DNA of 64,000 bases, taken from NCBI RefSeq assembly GCF_008107695.1, contig NZ_VIRG01000036.1, forward strand, positions 1-64,000, given 5' to 3'. Position numbers and translations under genes: made by a program. The notes beneath the pieces are model-generated. The model saw only the letters and a program-made list of their open reading frames with translations, made no database searches and was not told the DNA's origin. Source of the stretch: Stappia sp. BW2 (GTDB lineage: Bacteria; Pseudomonadota; Alphaproteobacteria; Rhizobiales; Stappiaceae). Positions 26,145 through 35,459 of the stretch are shown here, piece by piece (the stretch's first letter is position 1; each line of letters starts with the position of its first letter).

Positions 26145-27458
26145 TCAGTCTTTGCGGCGGGTTTGAAAGATCCGGTCCGACATGTCTTTTGCCGGCGCAA
26201 CAACGTGTTGAGGATCCAGCTCCTTCTGCCAATCCAGACCGACAGGGGCAATCTTTGCGAGGGCTTCGGCAAAGGGCGCACTGTCCTTTGCGGCGGCTGC
26301 GACAAGATCCTTTGCTTCAGCGCGGGAGACGCCGTTGCGGGCGAGAACGAAACTGGCGGTCTCGGCCGTGATTTCTGGGTTCGACTCCAACGTAGAAGCC
26401 AGTTTGATCTCATTCGCCTGCAGGCTGGTGGCTAGATCTTCTGCGTGAACCAGCGCAGCACCGGCAGCCAGGAGCATCTGCGGCAGGAAATGCCACTCCA
26501 GAGGCCAGGCGGTGCCGTCGCGCTCCTCCAGTGGGCTGGCGGCAGCGGCTAGTCCGGCCTGTGCGGCAATGGCAATGGTGTTGAGCACCTGGATGGTCTC
26601 AGCCTGCACCGGGTTGGCCTTTTGCGGCATGGTCGATGACCCGCCGCCGGTGCCGCTGGAAAGCTCCGCAATGTCCGTGCGTCCGGAAAGCGCCAGGTCT
26701 CCCGCCATCTTGGCAAGGGCCGAGGTAACCTGTTGCAGCCAGCCGGCAAGCGCCAGAACCGGGGTCCGGTTGACGTGCCACGACGGGCTGTCCTCAAGGC
26801 CGAGCTCCCTTGCAAGGGCTGCCGAGACGTCGGTTCCGTCCGGAGCGATTGCACTGTTGATGCCCGATGCACCGCCGAACTGGACGCGTAAGACGGCAGT
26901 TCGGAGCGCGGGCAGCGCATTTTCCGCCTCTATCAGCGGATGGGCCCATTGCGCGATCCGGTAGCCGAGAGTGATCGGTGTCGATACCTGGCTGCGGGTC
27001 CGGCCCGCCATGAGCTGGCTCTCGTGGCGTTCACTCTGCCGTTCCAGTGTGTCGATCAGCTTTTCCAGCCGCGCGCCCAGGATTTCGAGTGCCACTTTCG
27101 CCTGCAGAACCATCGCCGTGTCGATGACATCCTGGCTGGTCGCCCCCCAGTGCAGCCACGCCCCTGCGTCGGCCCCAAGCTGCTTGCGCAGTTCTGCGAC
27201 AAGCGCCGGAACAGGCACACCGGCGGATCGTGTGCCCGCCGCAAGGCTGGCGGAGTCAATCTGAATGTCGGCTAGCTTTTCCGAGATCTCCCGCGCGGCC
27301 TGCGCCGGAATGATTTCCAGACGCCCCTGCACGGTGGCCAGGGCACGCTCGAAGGCAATCATATGCGCGACATCGCTGCGATCATCGAGTAACCGGGTCA
27401 ACTCGCCGTCGGCAAAGAGGCTGGCGTGGATCTGGCTGGAAAAGAGAGAAAGAGGCAT
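26145..27458 (-). CDS. pcaB: 3-carboxy-cis,cis-muconate cycloisomerase
   Basis: This 437-residue fumarase/aspartase-superfamily enzyme converts 3-carboxymuconate to 4-carboxymuconolactone in the protocatechuate branch of the beta-ketoadipate pathway. The superfamily signature GSSTMPQKANP is at about 265-275, and WGATSQDVIDT at about 105-115 matches the second conserved region. The pca context (pcaC, pcaD, pcaG, pcaH on the same strand) confirms the assignment over adenylosuccinate lyase or other superfamily members. Confidence 0.9.
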   Translation of the reverse strand: MPLSLFSSQIHASLFADGELTRLLDDRSDVAHMIAFERALATVQGRLEIIPAQAAREISEKLADIQIDSASLAAGTRSAGVPVPALVAELRKQLGADAGAWLHWGATSQDVIDTAMVLQAKVALEILGARLEKLIDTLERQSERHESQLMAGRTRSQVSTPITLGYRIAQWAHPLIEAENALPALRTAVLRVQFGGASGINSAIAPDGTDVSAALARELGLEDSPSWHVNRTPVLALAGWLQQVTSALAKMAGDLALSGRTDIAELSSGTGGGSSTMPQKANPVQAETIQVLNTIAIAAQAGLAAAASPLEERDGTAWPLEWHFLPQMLLAAGAALVHAEDLATSLQANEIKLASTLESNPEITAETASFVLARNGVSRAEAKDLVAAAAKDSAPFAEALAKIAPVGLDWQKELDPQHVVAPAKDMSDRIFQTRRKD

Positions 27459-27512
27459 GGCTCGGCTGGGTCTCTGGATGGGCCCTTATTGAGAGCCAAG
27501 TGGAAAGGCGGG

Positions 27513-28349
27513 TCAAGCTGCCTTCAGCGGCAGTCCCAGGATCTCGCGCGCCTGCTGCCAGGTAGCGACGGGGCGCTCGTATGTCTCGCAAAGATCCGCC
27601 GCCCGTTTCACAAGCGCCGCATTGGAAGGAGCAAGGGTGTCCCGGTCAAGGCGGATGTTGTCCTCCAGGCCGGTGCGGGTATGACCGCCTGCGGAAATGC
27701 ACCACTCGTTGAGCGTGAGTTGATGTTGCCCGATGCCGGCGGCACACCATTCCGCGTCCGGTGTCAGCCGTTCAACGGTTTTGATGTAATAGTCGAAAAC
27801 ATCCCTGTCGACCGGCATGGCGTTCTTCACGCCCATGACGAACTGCACATAGAGCTTGCCGGGAATACGACCGTCCCGGTTCATGGCGGCCGCCTGGTGG
27901 ATGTGGCTCAGGTCGAACGCCTCGATCTCCGGTTTGACATGATGGGCGCGCATCTCGCTGGCGAGCCAGTCAACCAGATCCGGCGGGTTCTCATAGACCC
28001 GGGTCGGGAAATTGTTGGAGCCGACCGAAAGCGACGCCATGTCGGGCTTCAGGGCGATCATGCCGCCCCGTTCCCTGCCGGCGCCTGAACGCCCGCCAGT
28101 GGAAAACTGGATGATCATGCCGGGGCAGTGTTTTTCCAGCCCTTCCTTCAACCTTGCGAACTTCTCCGGATCGGAGGACGGCGTTTCATCGTCGTTGCGC
28201 ACATGGGCGTGGACGATGCTTGCACCGGCCTCGAAGGCTGCCTGCGTGCTTTCCACCTGCTCCGAGATGGTGATCGGTACCGCCGGGTTGTTTTCCTTCT
28301 TCGGCAGAGAACCGGTGATCGCGACACAGATGATGCAGGGTTTGGACAT
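27513..28349 (-). CDS. BKACE (DUF849) beta-keto acid cleavage enzyme
   Basis: This 278-residue TIM-barrel enzyme of the 3-keto-5-aminohexanoate cleavage (Kce/BKACE) family has the conserved start CIICVAITGS, the metal-site HAHVRN segment near 48-53, STGGRSG and the FVMGVKNAMP block. The family condenses a beta-keto acid with acetyl-CoA to give acetoacetate and a CoA ester, using a divalent metal. Here it lies between pcaG and pcaB. Beta-ketoadipate, the product of the PcaD step, is a beta-keto acid, so the enzyme may yield succinyl-CoA and acetoacetate in place of the PcaIJ-PcaF steps, whose genes are not seen in this window (inference). Confidence 0.88.
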   Translation of the reverse strand: MSKPCIICVAITGSLPKKENNPAVPITISEQVESTQAAFEAGASIVHAHVRNDDETPSSDPEKFARLKEGLEKHCPGMIIQFSTGGRSGAGRERGGMIALKPDMASLSVGSNNFPTRVYENPPDLVDWLASEMRAHHVKPEIEAFDLSHIHQAAAMNRDGRIPGKLYVQFVMGVKNAMPVDRDVFDYYIKTVERLTPDAEWCAAGIGQHQLTLNEWCISAGGHTRTGLEDNIRLDRDTLAPSNAALVKRAADLCETYERPVATWQQAREILGLPLKAA

Positions 28350-28414
28350 GTTTCACGCCGTTCCGGTTTCGCCAGTGTCGTCCGTGCAAGGAGCACGGCG
28401 ACTGTTGCTTTGCT

Positions 28415-28530
28415 CCCCCTCATCCTGAGGAAGCGCTTCAGCGCTGTCTCGAAGGATGGGCCACATACTCGGAATGTGCCGCCCATCCTTCGAGACGCTT
28501 GGCGTGACCAAGCTCCTCAGGATGAGGAGG
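28415..28530. repeat. Palindromic intergenic repeat, copy 1
   Basis: Outer arms CCTCATCCTGAGGA and TCCTCAGGATGAGG enclose inner arms GTCTCGAAGGATGGG and CCCATCCTTCGAGAC, so the element can fold into one long hairpin. A second copy is at 42373-42480. It resembles RIME-like palindromic elements of rhizobia and relatives. It sits between pcaG and the BKACE gene, inside the presumed operon. Confidence 0.8.
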
Positions 28531-28547
28531 AGTTGTTTTGTGCCTTC

Positions 28548-29168
28548 TCAAATATCGAAGAACACCGTTTCATCCGGGCCTTGCAGCTTGACCTCGAAAC
28601 GGTAGACCGTCTTGCCGTCCCGCTCGGTCTTGCGGGCGATCAGGGTCTGGCGACGCTTTTCCCATTCGATCAGGTTGATGACCGGGTCGGCGGCGTTGGC
28701 TTCGGTCTCGTCCTCGAAGTAAAGGCGCGTCTGAAGGCCGACGTTGATCCCGCGTGCGACGATCCAGAGGCTGATGTGAGGCGCGGAAACCTTGCCGTCC
28801 GGCAGCTTCACCGGGCCGGGCTTTACGGTGTCGAACCCCCATTCGCCGGTGTCGAAATCCGTGATGACCCGGCCCCAGCCGCGAAATCCGTCTTCGACGT
28901 CACCTGTATGTTCGGGATGGGCGTAAATACCCTCGCTGTTGGCCTGCCAGGTTTCCAGCATCACGTCCTTGATCGGCGAGCCCATGCCGTCGATGACGAC
29001 ACCCTCGACGCGGATGCGTTCGCCCCTGGCGTTGGGGCCGGCGATATCCCAGCCCAGTTCCTGCCGGTAGATGTCGAAACCGGCGGCGCCGGGTGCAAGA
29101 CCGATATGAACGTAAGGTCCGGCCGTCTGGGAAGGCGTTTCCTTCAGATAATCGAGTTGCTGAGTCAT
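28548..29168 (-). CDS. pcaG: Protocatechuate 3,4-dioxygenase alpha subunit
   Basis: This 206-residue intradiol dioxygenase alpha subunit begins with a QTAGPYVHIGLAPG segment typical of PcaG. It pairs with PcaH to cleave protocatechuate to 3-carboxy-cis,cis-muconate. The alpha chain lacks the iron ligands, which is normal. It starts 2 bp after the pcaH stop, so the two subunits are co-translated. Confidence 0.93.
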   Translation of the reverse strand: MTQQLDYLKETPSQTAGPYVHIGLAPGAAGFDIYRQELGWDIAGPNARGERIRVEGVVIDGMGSPIKDVMLETWQANSEGIYAHPEHTGDVEDGFRGWGRVITDFDTGEWGFDTVKPGPVKLPDGKVSAPHISLWIVARGINVGLQTRLYFEDETEANAADPVINLIEWEKRRQTLIARKTERDGKTVYRFEVKLQGPDETVFFDI

Positions 29169-29170
29169 GA

Positions 29171-29899
29171 TCAGTTCCCCTCCGGCCGGTTTTCGAACAG
29201 GGTCGAGCGGCGTCCACGCAGGACGATGTCGAACTTGTAGGCGATCGTGTCGAGCGGAATGGTGGCGTTGAGGTCTAACTTGGCAACAAGCAGCTCAATC
29301 GCCGCCGGATCGGGAATGGTGTTCACGATCGGGCATTTGGCGATCAGCGGATCGCCCTCGAAATAGCATTGGGTGATCAGGCGCTGGCAGAAGGCGGTGC
29401 CGAAGATCGACATGTGAATATGCGCCGGCCGCCAGTTGTTCACCCAGTTGCGCCAGGGATAGGCGCCCGGTTTCACTGTGCGGAAATAATAATAGCCGTT
29501 CTCGTCGGTCAGCGTGCGACCGCAGCCACCGAAATTCGGGTCGATGGGCGCAAGGTAGGTGTCCTTCTTGTGCCGGTAACGCCCGCCGGCATTGGCCTGC
29601 CAGATCTCGACCAGAGTGTTCGGGATCGGCTTGGCGTTTTCGTCCAGCACCCGGCCATGCAGGATGATCCGCTCACCAATCGCGCTTTCACCCGACTTGG
29701 CATAATTGTAGATCAGATCCTTGTCGAGCGGGTCGATGTCGTTGTGGCCGAAGGTCGGCCCGGTGATCTCGCTGACGTTGTTTTCCAGGCTGATCATCGA
29801 ATATTGCGGCGAACGGGACACGCTGGTCTTGTAGTTCGGCGTGTGCGCAGGCGGATGCCACTCGCGGTCCCGCTGGTAGAAAGGTCCGGGTTTCAACAT
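29171..29899 (-). CDS. pcaH: Protocatechuate 3,4-dioxygenase beta subunit
   Basis: This 242-residue catalytic subunit carries the non-haem Fe(III) site. NAGGRYRHK and [16 protein letters not shown] carry the expected tyrosine and histidine ligands of intradiol dioxygenases. The start at 29899 follows GGAGGAAAA. The order pcaC-pcaH-pcaG is as in other alphaproteobacterial pca operons. Confidence 0.94.
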   Translation of the reverse strand: MLKPGPFYQRDREWHPPAHTPNYKTSVSRSPQYSMISLENNVSEITGPTFGHNDIDPLDKDLIYNYAKSGESAIGERIILHGRVLDENAKPIPNTLVEIWQANAGGRYRHKKDTYLAPIDPNFGGCGRTLTDENGYYYFRTVKPGAYPWRNWVNNWRPAHIHMSIFGTAFCQRLITQCYFEGDPLIAKCPIVNTIPDPAAIELLVAKLDLNATIPLDTIAYKFDIVLRGRRSTLFENRPEGN

Positions 29900-29912
29900 C
29901 GATTTTCCTCCG

Positions 29913-30317
29913 TTAACCGCCTGTCGCGGTCAGCTTCTGGCCGCTGCGTTCCATTTCGGCGTAGGTTTCCTTGGCGATCTTCAGCGCCTGGTTGGCACGC
30001 GGCACGCCGGCATAGACCGCCACATGCTGAAACGCCTCGAGCACGTCCTGCTTGCTGGCGCCGGTGCGGGCGGTGGCGCGGATGTGCATGGCAATTTCCT
30101 CAAAATTGCCGAGCGCCGCCAGCAGCGCGAGTGTCAGCATCGAACGCTCCCGTTGGCTGATCCCCTCCGACGCCCACACAGTGCCCCAGGCCCCCTCGGT
30201 GATCAGGCTCTGGAACGGTTCGTCGAATGGTGTCTTGGCAGATTCCGCCCGGTCGACATGTTCATCGCCAAGCACCGACCGCCTGACCTTCATGCCGGTT
30301 TCAAAACGCTCAGACAT
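29913..30317 (-). CDS. pcaC: 4-carboxymuconolactone decarboxylase
   Basis: This 134-residue AhpD-fold protein decarboxylates 4-carboxymuconolactone to beta-ketoadipate enol-lactone. [19 protein letters not shown] and the [16 protein letters not shown] segment are typical. It overlaps the end of pcaD by 8 bp. It is a stand-alone gene here, unlike the fused pcaL form. Confidence 0.92.
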   Translation of the reverse strand: MSERFETGMKVRRSVLGDEHVDRAESAKTPFDEPFQSLITEGAWGTVWASEGISQRERSMLTLALLAALGNFEEIAMHIRATARTGASKQDVLEAFQHVAVYAGVPRANQALKIAKETYAEMERSGQKLTATGG

Positions 30318-31101
30318 GGAGGTCCTCCTTCAGAAAAGTCATGAGATGGCCGGTAAAGACATCCGGCTTTTCGACGCAGGGCAGGTGCCCCACACCGGAA
30401 ATTTCGACATACCGGCTGCCCGGCACCAGGTCCGCCGTGCCGCGCACCATGGCGGGCGGGCTGGCAAGGTCCTCGCTGCCGCCGATGCCCAGTACGGGCA
30501 GGCTGAGCTCTGACGTGCTGTCCGTCAGATCCGTGCCGGCAATCGCCTCGCAGCAGCCGAGGTAACCTTCGACCGGTGTGCGGACCAGCATGTGACGCCA
30601 GGCCAGACAGTCGGCCGTGTGGCGAAAATCTGCCGAAAACCAGCGATCCAGAATCGCATCGGCAAGGCACTCGATACCGCCCACGCGGATCTTTGAAATG
30701 CGGTCCTGCCACATGGCGGCTTCGCCCATCTTCGCGCCGGTGTTGGAGAGCACCAGACCCTTGATGCGTTTCGGCTGTCGGTGCGCCAGAAGCTGGCCGA
30801 TCATGCCACCGATGGAAAGCCCGACGAACATGCAGGACCCGATTTCAAGATGATCGAGCAGATGTTCCGCGTCGCTGGCGAGAGCGTCCATGGAGTAAGG
30901 ACCGCGCGGGCAGGACGACAGGCCGTGGCCGCGTTTGTCGAAACGGATCAGCCGCAGGCCAGTCTCTGGCAGAAGGTCGATGACATTGTCCCAGAGCCGC
31001 AAATCCGTGCCGAGCGAATTGGCAAAGACGACGGGCGTGCCGTCAGGATCGCCATCTTCGCGCCAGTGAATGTCGGCTCCAGGCAAGCTCGCGATCTTCA
31101 T
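30310..31101 (-). CDS. pcaD: 3-oxoadipate enol-lactonase
   Basis: This 263-residue alpha/beta hydrolase has the nucleophile elbow GLSIGG (about 96-101), DKRGHG upstream and the catalytic histidine in GVGHLPCVEKP near the end. It hydrolyses beta-ketoadipate enol-lactone. The start at 31101 (MKIASLPG) overlaps the pobA stop as TGATG; a longer in-frame version runs into pobA. Confidence 0.92.
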   Translation of the reverse strand: MKIASLPGADIHWREDGDPDGTPVVFANSLGTDLRLWDNVIDLLPETGLRLIRFDKRGHGLSSCPRGPYSMDALASDAEHLLDHLEIGSCMFVGLSIGGMIGQLLAHRQPKRIKGLVLSNTGAKMGEAAMWQDRISKIRVGGIECLADAILDRWFSADFRHTADCLAWRHMLVRTPVEGYLGCCEAIAGTDLTDSTSELSLPVLGIGGSEDLASPPAMVRGTADLVPGSRYVEISGVGHLPCVEKPDVFTGHLMTFLKEDLHV

Positions 31102-32270
31102 CAGTAGGGTAGCCCAACATAGTTCTGCGCAAACCACTTCTGCGCAATTTCATTGTGGTGCAGCGACTCGATTTCCGCCCGCTGCATCTTGAGGTCGAAG
31201 TCGGACTGACCCGGGAACCTGTGCAGCATGTTGGTGGTCGCCCAGCTGAAGCGCTCAGCTTTCCAGATTCGTGCCAGGGCCTTTTCCGAATAGGTGTCGA
31301 TGCCGTGGCTGTCCTTGTCCTGATAGTAGTGCACCAGCCCCTCATAGAGATAATGCACGTCGGACGCGGCGGTGTTGAGACCCTTGGCGCCTGTCGGCGG
31401 CACGATATGGGCCGCATCACCGCACAGGAACAGGCGTCCCCAGCGCATTGGCTCGCTGACGAAGGACCGCAGCGGGGCAATGGATTTCTCGATGGAAGGT
31501 CCGGTCACCAGATTGTCGGCGATGGCTTCGGGCACGCGGCGTTTCAGTTCGTCCCAGAACTTCTCGTCGGTCCATTCGAAAATGTCGTCGCTGACATCGC
31601 ACTGGACATAGTAGCGCGACAGGTTCTCGTTGCGCATCGAGCAAAGCGCGAAGCCGCGTGTGGAGTTGGCATAGATGAGTTCCTCGTGCACCGGCGGCGT
31701 CTCTGACAGAACGCCCAGCCAGCCGAAGGGAAACACCTTCTCGTAGTCCTTGCGCACGGTGTCCGGAATGGTCTTGCGGCTGACGCCATGAAAGCCGTCG
31801 CAGCCGGCCACGAAATCACAGTCGATCCGCCGCGCGCTGCCGTCCACGGTGAAGGTGACATAGGGCGCGTCCGTGTCCGCGTCCCGGATCTCGACCCCTT
31901 CGACCTCGAAGATCGTCTGCCCGCCAACCGCATCGCGCGCGTCATAGAGATCGCGCGTGACTTCCGTCTGCCCGTAGACGACGACGTTCTGGCCGATCAG
32001 CTTCTGGAAGTTGATGGCGAACATCTCGTTTTCATAGGAGATGCAGGTGCCGTCATGGACGAAGCATTCCTTGTCCATCCGCTCGGCCACACCGGCCTCG
32101 CGCATCATTTTGACGAGGCCCGTTTCCAGAATGCCGGCCCTGATGCGGCCAAGCACGTATTCGCGTGTCTTGCGTTCGAGAATGATGGTCTCGATGCCCT
32201 TCAGATGAAGAAGCTGCCCGAGCAGCAGGCCGGACGGTCCACCGCCGACAATGACAACCTGAGTTCGCAT
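31101..32270 (-). CDS. pobA: 4-hydroxybenzoate 3-monooxygenase
   Basis: This 389-residue FAD monooxygenase makes protocatechuate from 4-hydroxybenzoate with NADPH or NADH. The N-terminal FAD-binding GGGPSG (about 9-14), the DG motif CDGFHG (about 158-163) and the GD motif CGDAAHIVPPTGAKGLN (about 284-300) are present. It is the first gene of the pca cluster and diverges from pcaQ, so 4-hydroxybenzoate is probably a main entry compound. Confidence 0.93.
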   Translation of the reverse strand: MRTQVVIVGGGPSGLLLGQLLHLKGIETIILERKTREYVLGRIRAGILETGLVKMMREAGVAERMDKECFVHDGTCISYENEMFAINFQKLIGQNVVVYGQTEVTRDLYDARDAVGGQTIFEVEGVEIRDADTDAPYVTFTVDGSARRIDCDFVAGCDGFHGVSRKTIPDTVRKDYEKVFPFGWLGVLSETPPVHEELIYANSTRGFALCSMRNENLSRYYVQCDVSDDIFEWTDEKFWDELKRRVPEAIADNLVTGPSIEKSIAPLRSFVSEPMRWGRLFLCGDAAHIVPPTGAKGLNTAASDVHYLYEGLVHYYQDKDSHGIDTYSEKALARIWKAERFSWATTNMLHRFPGQSDFDLKMQRAEIESLHHNEIAQKWFAQNYVGLPY

Positions 32271-32301
32271 CCGAACCTCCCTTGTTAAAGGGATATTGAA
32301 T

Positions 32302-32346
32302 GAACGAAATAGTGAAGTAAAATGAGATATTCAGCTTCTTTCGTTC
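32302..32346. promoter_or_regulatory. Inverted repeat in the pobA-pcaQ intergenic region
   Basis: GAACGAAA (32302-32309) and TTTCGTTC (32339-32346) are perfect 8-bp inverted arms 29 nt apart in the 92-bp divergent promoter region. They could be half-sites for the LysR regulator. The PcaQ box described for Sinorhizobium (ATAAC-N4-GTTAA) was not found in exact form. Confidence 0.35.
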
Positions 32347-32362
32347 CAAAAAGAGAAACTAA

Positions 32363-33283
32363 ATGATCGACCGTCGCATCAAGTTCCGGCATATCCAGTG
32401 TTTCGTCGAGATTGCCCGGGAGCGCAGCCTGAAACTGGCCGCCGACAAGTTGAACCTGACGCAGCCGGCGATCTCCAAAACGCTCAAGGAACTGGAAGAC
32501 ATCATCGGTGCCAGTCTGATGACGCGAAACCGGGCCGGCATCGCGCTGACCAAGCAGGGCAAAGTGTTCCTGCATTTTGCCCAGATATCGCTGGCAAGCC
32601 TGCAACAGGGGCTGGACGGGGTCGAGAAGGAGGGTGAACACGCCCGCGCCACCCTGAAGGTCGGCGTTCTGCCCAGTGTCGCGGCCAGCTTCATGCCGCC
32701 GGTGATCAAGGAATTTTCGGAACTGGCCCCCCATGTCATGATCCAGATCATGGATGGACCGCACGCTTATCTGATTGACCGGCTGAAGATGGGCAAGCTC
32801 GATCTGGTGATCGGCCGTCTCGGCAGACCGGTTTCCATGGAAGGCGTTTCCTTCACCCAGCTTTATTCCGAACGGGTCGACGTGATCGTCCGGACCGGCC
32901 ATCCGCTTCTCGAAAACCCGGACATCAAACGCATTGTCGACTGGCCGGTGCTCTATCCGCCTGAGGGCGCGGCGATCCGCCCGCTGGTCGAGCGTTTCAT
33001 GATTGCCAACGGCGTCGGCGAGATCCCGAACAAGATCGAGACCGTTTCCGGCGCCTTCGGCCGGGTCTATACCCGCCGGACCGACGCGGTGTGGATCATT
33101 TCGTCCGGCGTCGTGCAGAACGAAACCGCCGACGGCCACCTGGTCCGTCTGCCGTTCGACACCGACATGACAAAGGGCCCCGTCGGCCTGATGACGCGTC
33201 CAGACACCCAGCCGGGAGCCGAGGAACAGGTTTTCCGGCTGGCGGTACAGTCGGTGATCGAGGAGCTGGGGTTGAGTTCTTGA
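32363..33283 (+). CDS. pcaQ: LysR-family activator of the pca operon
   Basis: This 306-residue LysR regulator has an N-terminal winged helix (FRHIQCFVEIARERSLKLAA, then LNLTQPAISKTLKELE) and a two-lobed effector domain from about 95. The RERSLKLAA/LTQPAISKTL sequence and divergent position next to pob/pca genes match PcaQ, which activates pcaDCHGB in rhizobia in response to a carboxymuconate or lactone intermediate. The ATG at 32363 follows AAGAGAAA. Confidence 0.88.
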   Translation: MIDRRIKFRHIQCFVEIARERSLKLAADKLNLTQPAISKTLKELEDIIGASLMTRNRAGIALTKQGKVFLHFAQISLASLQQGLDGVEKEGEHARATLKVGVLPSVAASFMPPVIKEFSELAPHVMIQIMDGPHAYLIDRLKMGKLDLVIGRLGRPVSMEGVSFTQLYSERVDVIVRTGHPLLENPDIKRIVDWPVLYPPEGAAIRPLVERFMIANGVGEIPNKIETVSGAFGRVYTRRTDAVWIISSGVVQNETADGHLVRLPFDTDMTKGPVGLMTRPDTQPGAEEQVFRLAVQSVIEELGLSS

Positions 33284-33483
33284 CGTTTTGATTTTCTGAC
33301 CAGGTCGGAACTCTTAACTTTCCGTGTGCCAAACTCCTGCTAGTTCGTATTTAGTTCATTTGGAGAACTGTGTATTGAATTCGAATTTCCCGCTAAAACA
33401 CGAAACTCAACGACAAGATTAGCACCGCTCTACGCACCATAAGAAACCATCCCTACAACCCCAATACTAATTATGAGTTATCT

Positions 33484-33777
33484 ATGGATATTAAATACTT
33501 CATAGGTGTCATCGGATTATTCACATGTCTTGGATCAGGTATATTCCTTTTGGGATGCTTATCGGCGCAGGATATGTTGCTAAAAAAATGGAATGCCAAA
33601 GATAAGGGCTGGGTCAGAGAATTAAATAAGGGCCTCAATGCTCATCTGATTATGGAAAATAAACCACCTCAAGAGTTTGTTGAAGAATTCAATAAGAGCC
33701 CCTTAAAAAGGTACGGTTGGATTCGATACGTTATTCTTTTTGGCATTGCTATGTTTTGGTACGCTAACAAATATTAG
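33484..33777 (+). CDS. Small two-helix membrane protein, unknown function (copy 1)
   Basis: This is a 97-residue protein not matched to a known family. An N-terminal hydrophobic helix (about 5-27) is followed by a charged middle with KKWNAKDKGW and ENKPPQEFVEEF, and by a C-terminal helix (about 78-95) ending WYANKY. Both ends are probably in the inner membrane. The gene and its flanks are markedly more AT-rich than the surroundings, a sign of recent acquisition. A frameshifted paralogue lies at 35460-35757, on the other side of a transposase gene. Confidence 0.6.
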   Translation: MDIKYFIGVIGLFTCLGSGIFLLGCLSAQDMLLKKWNAKDKGWVRELNKGLNAHLIMENKPPQEFVEEFNKSPLKRYGWIRYVILFGIAMFWYANKY

Positions 33778-35459
33778 TGCGGATTTCCCATTTAATCTTC
33801 GGTTTCCATCATAGGCGTGATGTGGTGGCGGGATCAAGCTTGAGCGCCGAGCGCTTGTGTGAGCGATTTCATCGACGCGGAGCGTGAGTTTGGTGCTTCG
33901 AACGCTGTTTGGGAGGGGCTGTTCGGAAAGGCAGACACGCCAATGCTGCCTCTGAAGTGGCGCTGAACATATCTGATCGCGGTGACGCTCATGCCGGAAC
34001 CGGGTTATCTGTCGGCCTGCGCAGGCCATTGATCAGGTCGAGCACCCCTGCGAATATCTTCCGCGGCAGGGCGGCGGCGGCGGCGGCCATCTGGAAGATG
34101 GCGTAGCGCCCATGACGCACAAGGCGCGCGCCGGTCTTGATCAGGCGTTCGCGCAGGCTTGTCAGGGACCACGTCTCGATCACCTCCGGCGTCGCCAGCG
34201 TGCGCAGGAAGTTCGCGAGGTTATAGGCCAGCGCATGAAGCTGAAGGCGCACCTCGTTGGCGGCGAACTTCACGCAGGACAGACGTGTCCACTTGATCGC
34301 GTACTTGCCTTCCTTGAGGTGCTGCTCGGCTGTTCCTCTGTCATTGTAGAAGGCCAGCACCCGCTCGTTTGGCAGGCTGCGGTTGGTGACGATGAAGCCC
34401 ACGCGCGGGAACAGCTCGCCTGGATGGAACTCAACCTTGGCAACCACGCGGCGCGGCTTTGACCAGCTCTTCGCCCGGTAGTGGAAGCTGGTGTAATGAC
34501 GGACGATGTGATTCGGGGGGCGGCCCGGGCGGCGCTTGCTCAGCCACTCGACCCGGGAGTGCAGCTTCGGATTGCCCTTGATCCGGATGGCGTAATCCCA
34601 GTCTTCATCCTCAAGCAGATCAAGGAGCGCGGGAATGGCGAAGGCCGCATCGGCACGGAAGCGCTGCCGCTGGAGTGAGGGGCGGGCCGAACGGGAATAG
34701 CGCGCCAGCACCGGCTTTAGGACATCTTCCCAGCCGTCAGCGCTATGGACGTTGCCGGGCCGAAGCGCGCAGCGCTCCATATCGCCGTACTGATTGAACA
34801 CGAACAAGGGATGCAGGCATTTGGACCGGAGGTGCCCGTTCCACATCACGCCTTCCTGATCGCCATGCACGGGGCTTTCGGAGCTGTCCATGTCCAGTGT
34901 GATGAACTTCGGCGGTTGTTTGTCATACACTGCGTCGATCCAGCGCCCGGGCAGTTCAGCAAGAGCCGCAAGGTTGCCGGGCAGTGTCAGCATCTCTGTC
35001 TCGAACCGTCCCATGGCCGACGCCGATGCGGCGCTGGTCTTCACCGCCTTGCCGCCAACGACCTGCCGCATCACAGGATCAGACCGAAGCCGGTCGGCAT
35101 CGTTCACATCCTCCCAGCCCGCCAGTCGGGAAAAGACTGACTGGCGCAGGTAGCCGCCGATCTGGTGCTGACCATTCTTGCCAATGCGCGGGTCAACCAT
35201 CATCTGAGCCGCCATGTTGGTTAGACCAAGGGCGTCATCCAGTTCCCGGTGCAGCAGCAATCCGCCATCGGAATTGATGGAGCTTCCCTGAAACGTGAGC
35301 TTGATCGTGCGGTTGAAATGAAGCCTCAAAGGTCCCGTTTCCGCTTCACCCGTCGCATTCGCTCCCAAAGCCAACCTCCATGCAGGCTAACCTATTGATG
35401 CTAATAAATTATCACGCGATAGACCGACCGGAAAATGATTTCCATATGGGATATCCGGA
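33778..35459. mobile_element. IS1380-type insertion sequence region (ends not resolved)
   Basis: This interval lies between two paralogous small genes and holds one transposase gene. Clear terminal inverted repeats were not found by eye; GCGTGAT at 33815 and ATCACGC at 35411 are inverted but too short to rely on. The bounds given are simply the flanking genes. Length is in the range of IS1380 elements. Confidence 0.5.
33989..35374 (-). CDS. IS1380-family transposase
   Basis: This is a 461-residue DDE transposase of the IS1380 type, apparently intact. The N-terminus has SSINSDGGLLLHRELDDALG, the first acidic block is ITLDMDSSESPVHGDQEG (about 161-178), RADAAFAIPALLDLLE carries the second, and the C-terminal YNDRGTAEQHLKEGK region carries the catalytic Glu. 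The start is a TTG at 35374. The codon use is GC-rich, unlike the AT-rich flanks, so the element entered the island separately. Confidence 0.88.
   Translation of the reverse strand: MALGANATGEAETGPLRLHFNRTIKLTFQGSSINSDGGLLLHRELDDALGLTNMAAQMMVDPRIGKNGQHQIGGYLRQSVFSRLAGWEDVNDADRLRSDPVMRQVVGGKAVKTSAASASAMGRFETEMLTLPGNLAALAELPGRWIDAVYDKQPPKFITLDMDSSESPVHGDQEGVMWNGHLRSKCLHPLFVFNQYGDMERCALRPGNVHSADGWEDVLKPVLARYSRSARPSLQRQRFRADAAFAIPALLDLLEDEDWDYAIRIKGNPKLHSRVEWLSKRRPGRPPNHIVRHYTSFHYRAKSWSKPRRVVAKVEFHPGELFPRVGFIVTNRSLPNERVLAFYNDRGTAEQHLKEGKYAIKWTRLSCVKFAANEVRLQLHALAYNLANFLRTLATPEVIETWSLTSLRERLIKTGARLVRHGRYAIFQMAAAAAALPRKIFAGVLDLINGLRRPTDNPVPA

Noticed and set aside
33815..35417. GCGTGAT/ATCACGC as terminal repeats of the IS1380 element
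   Set aside because: A 7-bp match in two 100-bp flanks is expected by chance, and sequence inside the pair shows no further similarity.
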